Assembly: GCF_000178995.1 (NCBI RefSeq) | Contig: NZ_ADVZ01000001.1 | Location: 434,001-498,000 of the forward strand | Origin: Afipia sp. 1NLS2 | GTDB lineage: Bacteria; Pseudomonadota; Alphaproteobacteria; Rhizobiales; Xanthobacteraceae | Length of the DNA: 64,000 nucleotides | Direction of reading: 5' to 3' | Shown here: positions 58,064 to 64,000 of the stretch, piece after piece | How the letters are laid out: the number at the start of each line of letters is the position of its first letter | Numbering within the stretch: position 1 is the first letter of the stretch | Translations under genes and position numbers: made by a program | Notes under the pieces: model-generated | The model's input: the letters and a program-made list of their open reading frames with translations, nothing else | Told to the model about the DNA's origin: nothing | Databases searched by the model: none

Positions 58064-58936
58064 ATGAAAATTCGTAAAGCCGTATTTCCCGTCGCCGGTC
58101 TTGGAACCCGCTTTCTTCCCGCCACCAAGGCGATGCCGAAGGAAATGCTGACCGTGGTGGACCGCCCGCTGATCCAGCATGTGGTGGACGAGGCGCTGGA
58201 AGCTGGCATCGAACACCTCGTGTTCGTCACGGGCCGCAACAAGGGCGTGATCGAGGATCACTTCGACCGCCCCTACGAACTCGAAGACACGCTGGAAGAG
58301 CGCCAGAAGAAGAAGGAACTGGCGATCCTCGAGCGCGACCAGCCGGAAGCCGGCACCACCTCGTTCACGCGCCAGCAGCAGCCGCTCGGCCTCGGCCATG
58401 CGGTGTGGTGCGCGCGCGAGATCGTCGGCAACGAGCCTTTTGCAGTTTTGCTGCCGGACGTGCTGGTGAAGAACAAGCCGAGCGGCCTGAAGCAGATGAT
58501 CGACGCCGCCAACGCGGCGGGCGCGGACAAGGCCAACATCATCGCGGTGGAAGAGGTGCCGATGGAGCACGTCCACATGTATGGCGTGGTCGGCGTAGGC
58601 CCAAGCAAGGGCGACCTGTTCGAATTGAACGGCATGGTCGAAAAGCCGAAGAAGGAAGTCGCGCCCTCGAACCTCTCGATCACCGGGCGCTACATCCTGC
58701 AGCCGGAAATCTTCAACATCCTGGAGACGCAGGAGCGCGGCGCGGGCGGCGAAATCCAGTTGACCGACGCGATGCTCACGCTCGCGGGCAGGCAGCCGTT
58801 CTACGGCTTCAAGTTCAAGGGCAAGAGCTACGACTGCGGCTCGAAGTCAGGCTTCCTCGCCGCCAACATCGCCTACGCGATGGACCGCGAAGACCTGCGC
58901 GGCGATTTGCTGAGCGAGATGAAGAAGTATGTGTAG
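58064..58936 (+). CDS. galU: UTP-glucose-1-phosphate uridylyltransferase
   Basis: A 290-residue nucleotidyltransferase making UDP-glucose for envelope polysaccharides. The nucleotide-binding N-terminus is FPVAGLGTRFLPATKAMPKEML, with VEKPKKEVAPSNL and GGEIQLTDAM as further signatures. The ATG at 58064 is the family start. Confidence 0.95.
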   Translation: MKIRKAVFPVAGLGTRFLPATKAMPKEMLTVVDRPLIQHVVDEALEAGIEHLVFVTGRNKGVIEDHFDRPYELEDTLEERQKKKELAILERDQPEAGTTSFTRQQQPLGLGHAVWCAREIVGNEPFAVLLPDVLVKNKPSGLKQMIDAANAAGADKANIIAVEEVPMEHVHMYGVVGVGPSKGDLFELNGMVEKPKKEVAPSNLSITGRYILQPEIFNILETQERGAGGEIQLTDAMLTLAGRQPFYGFKFKGKSYDCGSKSGFLAANIAYAMDREDLRGDLLSEMKKYV

Positions 58937-58950
58937 TAAAGATTACGCGC

Positions 58951-59247
58951 TCAAATTTCGCAGACAATTCGGTCTATAGACGGGTCGCCTCGGCGATAGC
59001 CGGGCCGCGGCGCGTGCGATTTAATGTCTAACACTTTGACGTCCCTTACTTCGTCCAACTGAAAAATCCTCCAAGGGGTTGGACTGCCGCTCTGGCTTCC
59101 CCCACTCACCTGCCACGCTCTCATTATAGGGGCGTTCTTTTTGGAAAAACCCACGGTATGGATTTCCACAATCCTATCTTGGCTATTGTACAAAAATCGC
59201 AACTGCAATCCGGCCTTTAAAATCTCACAAGCAATCGAAACCAACAT
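58951..59247 (-). CDS. Small WYL-like single-domain protein
   Basis: A 98-residue protein. Its core LQLRFLYNSQDRIVEIHTVG, followed by RAWQVSGGSQSG, WRIFQLDEV and PRPGYRRGD, matches the layout of small WYL/SH3-like domain proteins, which can bind nucleic acid or ligands in defence and regulatory contexts. It has no DNA-binding domain of its own. The start is an ATG at 59247 with GGAGAAG upstream. The surrounding DNA is distinctly AT-richer than the neighbours, suggesting acquired sequence. Confidence 0.6.
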   Translation of the reverse strand: MLVSIACEILKAGLQLRFLYNSQDRIVEIHTVGFSKKNAPIMRAWQVSGGSQSGSPTPWRIFQLDEVRDVKVLDIKSHAPRPGYRRGDPSIDRIVCEI

Positions 59248-59316
59248 TTGAGTACTTCTCCCGCACCACAACCTCAGGTAGAATAAATATATTTGATCTA
59301 TTTGAAAGAGGGCGCC

Positions 59317-59457
59317 ATGCGATTGAAATCATTGTCGCTAAAAAATTTTCGTTGTTTCACCGACGAAGAAATCGAATTTGATGATTACACGGCGCTTGTC
59401 GGCGCTAATATTCCTATCGCTTCATTCGTGAGGGGCGCTGTCCGGAGGCGTTCTTGA
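59317..59457 (+). pseudogene. Truncated 5' end of an AAA/OLD-type ATPase gene
   Basis: A frame starting at ATG 59317 (AGAGGG upstream) reads MRLKSLSLKNFRCFTDEEIE and then FDDYTALVGAN. This is the classic RecF/SMC/OLD-nuclease N-terminus just before Walker A. Where GKST should follow, the sequence changes to IPIASFVRGAVRRRS and stops at 59457. From about 59410 the composition switches from AT-rich to very GC-rich. The gene is therefore cut at the junction and inactive. The parent was probably an OLD-family nuclease or similar defence ATPase. Confidence 0.7.
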
Positions 59458-60041
59458 GAGCGGAGTGAAGCGCGGCGCCCGCGCGGCTCGTGACGCACAC
59501 GGCCACCCGGGAGGCTGAGGTTGACCCGCCCGCTCCCACTACGGGGAGATGCCGCTTGCGGCGTGGGGCGGAACGGAGGACGCGGCGCGAAAGCGCCGAC
59601 GATGCGCCGCCTGGCCTTGCGCCAATCTGCGCATCCCGTTCCAAGCCTGCGCGGATCCTCGGCCTTAAGGAGAACGCCGCAGCGGATGGCATTCGGCGGT
59701 TCGCCGCCCGATGCATGTCCGCGCGTTGCGGGCGGAGCGTCGGCGCTGGCCCGCGACGTTGGTGGAGCGCCGCAAGGCGGTGCGCGCTTCGAGACCATGG
59801 CCCTCGCAAGGCCATGCGGAGCGCGACGACAACGATGTTGCGCCTTGCGGCGCTCCATCTCCCCTCGCCTTTCTTAAGACGCGAACGAGGACCGCCTCGC
59901 GCGCGTGTCAAGCGCGAGGGACTTTGCGACACTCACGCGCTTCGGTGCGGTGAGAGAATTCCACGTGGCTGTTTGAAAATTGAATCGGAATCGAGGGCGC
60001 TGGGTCCCCGCCTTCGCGGGGACGACGGGTGACGCCCGCCA
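59458..60041. repeat. GC-rich, hairpin-rich non-coding stretch
   Basis: These 584 bases have open frames in several phases but no family, ribosome site or consistent codon use. The 16-mer GGAGCGCCGCAAGGCG (59764-59779) is exactly inverted at 59841-59856. CATGGCC and GGCCATG form another hairpin between them. The right end carries the dispersed repeat GGGTCCCCGCC-TTC-GCGGGGACGAC at 60002-60026. It looks like the interspersed repetitive DNA of Bradyrhizobiaceae. Confidence 0.65.
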
Positions 60042-61064
60042 TCAACTGCCGTTCCGGCTGCCGAGCTGCGGGATGAACATGTCGGACCATTTTTCCGGCG
60101 CGGTCTTGATGATGCCGGCGGCCTGCATGAAATCGGCGAAGTTCTTCACCTTGTCCGGCGTGGTCGTGAACCGCGTGTCCGGATCGCCGAGGATGGTCAT
60201 CACATCCTCCTTGGACACCTTGGTCTTGGAGGAGCGGACGAAGATATCCGCCGCTTCCTCGCGGTGATCGTGAATGAAGGCGTCGGCCTCGTCCAGCGCC
60301 GCCAGCATCGCCCCGGTGATCTTCGGGTTGGCGTCTACGAATTTTTTCGGCGCGTACACCACATCCAGCGTAATGTTGCCGATGTAATCCACCGAGCTCG
60401 CGACCTTGTGCACCTTCGGGTCCTTGAGCTCGAGGTAGGAGAACGGCGGCGAGGTGAAATGCGCGCTCACCTCCGAGCGGCCGGAGGTCAGCGCAATCAG
60501 GCCATCGGGGTGCGGCAGGCCGACGGTGAGGTGATCGAGCCTGGCGTAATTCTCGAAGCCGAATTGTTTCGCCGCCATCATCTGCAGCACCACCGCCGAC
60601 AGCGATGTCTTGATGCCCGGCAGCGCGATCTTGTCGCCGCTCTTGAAGTCGGCAAGACCCTTGATCTGCGGGTTGTTGGAATTCAGATACAGCGAGGTCG
60701 CGCTCAGGGCGCTGATGCCGATCACCGCGGACTTCGGAATGGCTCTGGCCTTCGACCACAACGCGACGAACGCCGGCGCGCCGGTACCGGCGAAGTCGAG
60801 CGAGCCGGCCATCATCGCGTCGTTGATGTTATTGCCGCCGTCGAGCACCCGCCATTTCACCGTCACCTTGCCGAGGTCCGCCTTCTCCGCCTGCTTTTCA
60901 AGGAGCTTCCGGTCTTCCATCACGATCAGCGGCAGATACAGGATGCCGTAGCCCTTCGAGATCGCGACCTCCGAGACTTCGGCGCGCGCGGGCGACGCGA
61001 TCCATGCCGAGGCGAAGGCAACGGCCAGCGCGGCCATGAGGGAATGGCACCGGACAAAGCTCAT
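60042..61064 (-). CDS. ABC transporter substrate-binding protein, NitT/TauT/SsuA family
   Basis: A 340-residue periplasmic binding protein with a signal peptide (about residues 1-28, ending SPARA). The type 2 periplasmic fold is seen in KGYGILYLPLIVMEDRKLLE, DGGNNINDAMMAGSLDFAGT and DFMQAAGIIKTAPEKWSDMF. Members bind nitrate, sulfonates, thiamine precursors or aromatic acids. The permease and ATPase are not in the window, so the substrate is open. GGGAGG precedes the ATG. Confidence 0.85.
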   Translation of the reverse strand: MSFVRCHSLMAALAVAFASAWIASPARAEVSEVAISKGYGILYLPLIVMEDRKLLEKQAEKADLGKVTVKWRVLDGGNNINDAMMAGSLDFAGTGAPAFVALWSKARAIPKSAVIGISALSATSLYLNSNNPQIKGLADFKSGDKIALPGIKTSLSAVVLQMMAAKQFGFENYARLDHLTVGLPHPDGLIALTSGRSEVSAHFTSPPFSYLELKDPKVHKVASSVDYIGNITLDVVYAPKKFVDANPKITGAMLAALDEADAFIHDHREEAADIFVRSSKTKVSKEDVMTILGDPDTRFTTTPDKVKNFADFMQAAGIIKTAPEKWSDMFIPQLGSRNGS

Positions 61065-61079
61065 CGGAAATCCTCCCGC

Positions 61080-61838
61080 TTATCGCACCGCCGCCATGAT
61101 CGCGCGCGCGAGCACCCGGCCGGTGCAGTCATAGGCGTCGCCCGACATGTGCAGCCCATCGAACGCCGACAGGCTGACGATGGAGACGCCCGCCTCCACC
61201 GTTTTATGCAGCATATCGAAACGCGGCAGATATGCCACCTGCTGGTCACGCGCGACGGCTGCGATCGCTTCCTGCATCTTGGCGTAGTCCGTGGTGAGAA
61301 TGACCGGCGTGTATTGCTGGTCCATCAGGATGACGTCGGCGCCGTGCGCGCGCAGCATCGCGACACCGGAGGCGATCTTGTGCTCGAGGCTGTCGGCCCC
61401 CTCGCCCCAGGTGAAATCATTGCCGCCCATCTGCCAGATCACAAGGTCCGGCTGATACGCGAACACGTCGCGCGGAAAACGCGCGATGTTGCCGGGAATG
61501 GTATCGCCGTTGCGTCCGGAATTGACGATCTCGATCTGCATCGTGGGATCGAGCCTCAGCAACTCGCTGCGCATCACGCCGGGATAGGTTTTTTCCTTGC
61601 GTATCATCCACAATCCCACGGTGGACGACGAACCGATGGCGACAATCCTCAATGGCCGGTGTGCCTTGAGAGCTTCGGCGGTGTGCGGCAACGGCGCGCC
61701 GAGCGAAAGCCCCTCGTTCACAGCGAGGCAAGTTTCCGCAGGCGACAGGTCGCGGGCATCGCTCGCGACCGGCCATGCGGCCAGCGCGAGCGCAACACAG
61801 CACTGGAGGAGTCTCGGGAATCGGATGGCAGCACCCAT
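61080..61838 (-). CDS. Exported SGNH/GDSL hydrolase
   Basis: A 252-residue esterase-like protein with a signal peptide (about residues 1-28). The blocks of the SGNH superfamily are visible: nucleophile serine in RIVAIGSSSTVGLW, the glycine in VNSGRNGDTIPG, the asparagine in WQMGGNDFTW and the DxxH pair in DGLHMSG. Substrate unknown. It is 15 bases upstream of the binding-protein gene on the same strand, so possibly co-transcribed. Confidence 0.83.
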   Translation of the reverse strand: MGAAIRFPRLLQCCVALALAAWPVASDARDLSPAETCLAVNEGLSLGAPLPHTAEALKAHRPLRIVAIGSSSTVGLWMIRKEKTYPGVMRSELLRLDPTMQIEIVNSGRNGDTIPGNIARFPRDVFAYQPDLVIWQMGGNDFTWGEGADSLEHKIASGVAMLRAHGADVILMDQQYTPVILTTDYAKMQEAIAAVARDQQVAYLPRFDMLHKTVEAGVSIVSLSAFDGLHMSGDAYDCTGRVLARAIMAAVR

Positions 61839-61869
61839 CCGGGGAGTGTAGCAGCGGACGCCAGGCCAG

Positions 61870-63348
61870 TCAGGCGGCTTCCGTCACCAGATCTTCGTTT
61901 ATCGCCACGCAGCGATTCCGGCCCTGCTCCTTGGCCTGATACAGCGCCTTGTCGGCTGCCGCGATCAGGGCCTTCGGCGAACCGGCCATATCCGGGATCA
62001 GGCAGGCGATACCGATCGACACCGTTGTCGCCCATTTATCCGCCGACAGATGCGCGACACGGTCACGTACTTCCTCGGCGAGCTTGAGCGCACCGGCAAG
62101 ATCGGTATTCGGCAGCAGCAGCGCGAACTCCTCGCCGCCGTAGCGCGCGGCGCAATCCGAGGGGCGTTTCGCGGATTCGACAATGCACGACGCGATCCGC
62201 GCCAGCAGTTGATCTCCCGCCTGGTGGCCGAACAGATCGTTGAACGCCTTGAAATGATCGGCGTCGATCATCAGCAGCGACAAGGGCAGTTTCTGCCAGC
62301 CGCGCCGCCACTCGTCGAGAATCCGCTCGTCGAACCTGCGGCGGTTATCGATACCGGTCAGCGCGTCGGTGGTCGCAAGCTGCGACAGCCGCTTCTCGGC
62401 TGCCGCACGCCGCGAAATCTCGCGGGTGAGAAACAGCGTCACGCCGATGGTGAAGATCGACAGGATCAGCATTAGGCCGCCGATGATCAGCGTCTGCCGC
62501 CACCATGTCCCGTAAATGCTGTCCAGCGACTTTCCGACCACCACCACCAGCGGCCGTTCGCTGTTCTGCCAGACATACAGCCGCTCGATGAAATCGACAC
62601 CGCTGCGAGTCTTCTCGAAACCGCGCGGCGCTTCGAGAATGCGGCGGACACCTTCCTTGGCGCCGAGATTCTTGCCGATCACGGCAAGATCGAATGGCCG
62701 GCGCATCATCACCACGCCGTCATGGCGGAAGATGGTGACGCTGTCCTCGGGAGCGAATGTCAGCTTGCCGAACAGATCAAGGAAATAACTATAGCGCAGC
62801 GAGCCGACGACGACGCCGAGAAACTTCCCGTCGTAACCGGTGATGCGGCGGCTCAACACCACCGCGAACGCATCCCGGTAAACCGCGGGGTCGCCGATAT
62901 AGAGGCCGACATTCGGATTGTCGCGATGAACCTTGAAGTATTCCTCGTTGGCGCGGTTTTCTGGCGCCGGGTGCAGGGCACTCGAGTCGAGCTTCAGATT
63001 GCCGTCGGCATCGTACACCCGGATCGGGCCGTAGTACTTTGCGGTCGCCGCGTGATCGAACAGGATCAGATGCAGGATCGGCAGGCCGATGCGCTGGGTA
63101 TCAAGCTCCAGCATGTTGGTGACGACGTTGCGCAGCGACAGATCATAGATCTCGAGGTTGCGGCTGAGATCGGCATCGATGGTCGCGGCCAGGTTCTCGG
63201 AGGACTGCCTGGCAAGCTCCTCCTTGCTGGTGCGGATGTCTAGCAGCACGCTGGCGCAGATCGTCATGAACGCCAGCGTGGCAAGCACGGACACGATCGT
63301 CAGAGCGCGTGGCGAGACCTGCCATAGCTTTGAGTCCGATCGATACAT
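61870..63348 (-). CDS. Membrane diguanylate cyclase with extracytoplasmic sensor
   Basis: A 492-residue protein: TM helix at about 13-35, a periplasmic Cache/PDC-like sensor at about 40-285, a second TM at about 290-312, then a GGDEF domain (about 330-488). The active-site loop reads RYGGEEFALLL, the functional GGEEF form. An RxxD inhibitory site is not obvious. It should make c-di-GMP in response to an external ligand. Confidence 0.9.
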   Translation of the reverse strand: MYRSDSKLWQVSPRALTIVSVLATLAFMTICASVLLDIRTSKEELARQSSENLAATIDADLSRNLEIYDLSLRNVVTNMLELDTQRIGLPILHLILFDHAATAKYYGPIRVYDADGNLKLDSSALHPAPENRANEEYFKVHRDNPNVGLYIGDPAVYRDAFAVVLSRRITGYDGKFLGVVVGSLRYSYFLDLFGKLTFAPEDSVTIFRHDGVVMMRRPFDLAVIGKNLGAKEGVRRILEAPRGFEKTRSGVDFIERLYVWQNSERPLVVVVGKSLDSIYGTWWRQTLIIGGLMLILSIFTIGVTLFLTREISRRAAAEKRLSQLATTDALTGIDNRRRFDERILDEWRRGWQKLPLSLLMIDADHFKAFNDLFGHQAGDQLLARIASCIVESAKRPSDCAARYGGEEFALLLPNTDLAGALKLAEEVRDRVAHLSADKWATTVSIGIACLIPDMAGSPKALIAAADKALYQAKEQGRNRCVAINEDLVTEAA

Positions 63349-63516
63349 TACGCCCGCGCCTATCCCAGCGTTGAAAACCGGTGGTACGCTGCAAACTCTT
63401 GCCGGAATCCTTACGTGACTTACCGCCCTCGGAGGCGGTTAATACCGGGTTTCAGGATATCGGGTTTCGTTCAGAATTAAACTAGGAACCCGCAGCCAGG
63501 ATCACTGAATGAGACG

Positions 63517-64000
63517 CTAGCGCTGCACCCGCACGCCCAGCATCACCACCGTCTCCGCCGAATTCACGCCCGGGGCATCGCTCTTCAGCCAGTCGCGCCG
63601 CACGGTGCCCTTGATCGCAAAGGTGCGGGTGAGCTTGTAGACCAGATCGGCTTCCGCGAAGTAGCGGCGGTCGAACCGCGTTCCCTCATAATCCGTGGTG
63701 CCATAGCCGAACTTGGCCGTGCCGATTAGCCAGCGGCGGAAGGCATGATCGACCTGAACGCTGTAGTCGCGCGCCAGCGAACCGGAGACGCCTTCCAAAG
63801 TGGTCTCGTTGATCGACGAGGTGGCATCGAGCCTCACTGTGGTGAGACCCGTCGCTGTCCACACCAGCGAAGCACTCGTGAGCAAGCCGGAGAGCTGCTT
63901 TAGCCGGGGGTCCTGATAGTCGCGCCATGAATAACCGGCGGCGACCTCGCCGGTGAGCAGCCGCGAGAACTCGAAGCTCGTTCCCGCCTTGACGTAAGCA
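63517..64000 (-). CDS. Outer-membrane beta-barrel protein, C-terminal part
   Basis: The frame enters from the right edge and ends at 63517. Alternating hydrophobic strands are plain: YVKAGTSFEFSRLLTGEVAA, then GYSWRDYQD, then WLIGTAKFGYGTTDYEGTRF and FAIKGTVRRDWL, finishing MLGVRVQR. This is the pattern of the putative beta-barrel porin 2 (BBP2) family in rhizobia. Partial gene; the signal peptide and most strands are outside the window. Confidence 0.75.
   Translation of the reverse strand, partial: AYVKAGTSFEFSRLLTGEVAAGYSWRDYQDPRLKQLSGLLTSASLVWTATGLTTVRLDATSSINETTLEGVSGSLARDYSVQVDHAFRRWLIGTAKFGYGTTDYEGTRFDRRYFAEADLVYKLTRTFAIKGTVRRDWLKSDAPGVNSAETVVMLGVRVQR

Noticed and set aside
59490-60032. 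A 180-codon frame ending in LGPRLRGDDG
   Set aside because: The ending is the translation of a dispersed palindromic repeat (60002-60026); the rest is GC-rich repetitive DNA with no family or ribosome site.

Overview
The window reads as chromosome of a GC-rich alphaproteobacterium of the Bradyrhizobium/Afipia/Rhodopseudomonas group. The grounds are gene content and protein similarity recalled from memory: CpdR, a MmgR/suhB-type small RNA, an hsp20 gene with a ROSE-like leader, DUF459 and DUF1236 proteins, and FixK-type boxes. No 16S gene is present, so genus is inference.

Positions 1-37.5 kb form an almost continuous anaerobic-respiration and denitrification island. From the left it holds the nitrate reductase operon narKGHJI plus a parvulin-like gene (1-9737, minus) and a divergent Crp/Fnr regulator of NarR type. 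Next come hemN and an oxygen-independent ubiquinone block (ubiTUV divergent from ubiD-ubiX), then a ThiO-like oxidase, cysK and a TehA/SLAC1-type channel. A poorly characterised block follows (20.7-26.5 kb): four DUF2249 domains in three proteins, an Nfu-N/MIP18 fusion, a 12-TM haem-copper-oxidase-like or NnrS-like protein, UspA and several orphans. It carries two NsrR-like 11-1-11 palindromes. Then come queD, pseudoazurin, an alternative-oxidase-like protein, a NnrR-type regulator, norEF plus a 51-residue membrane ORF, norCBQD, and nirK-nirV. The nitrite-to-N2O steps and their electron carrier are therefore all present; no nosZ is in view. About ten FNR/FixK/NnrR-type 14-mers (TTG-N8-CAA or close) sit upstream of these units, so the island looks like one low-oxygen/NO regulon.

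Positions 38-58.9 kb are mostly core genome: tRNA-Val(GAC), a DMT-type protein, cpdR, an N-formylglutamate amidohydrolase, a MmgR/suhB-like sRNA beside a hisN-type phosphatase, LysR/TauE, a lysophospholipase, hsp20 with its thermosensor, an ECF41 sigma factor with its carboxymuconolactone-decarboxylase partner, gltBD, cell-envelope proteins (DUF1236, DUF459, MltB) and galU.

Positions 58.95-60.04 kb are a small, AT-richer scar: a WYL-like single-domain protein, the first part of an AAA/OLD-type ATPase cut off just before its Walker A motif, and a hairpin-rich GC-rich stretch. The right end has a NitT/TauT-type binding protein, an SGNH hydrolase, a diguanylate cyclase and the C-terminal part of an outer-membrane beta-barrel.

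The most promising unexplained system is the NsrR-box-flanked DUF2249 block together with the unusual AOX-like protein: a candidate NO-tolerance or metal-centre repair module attached to denitrification.
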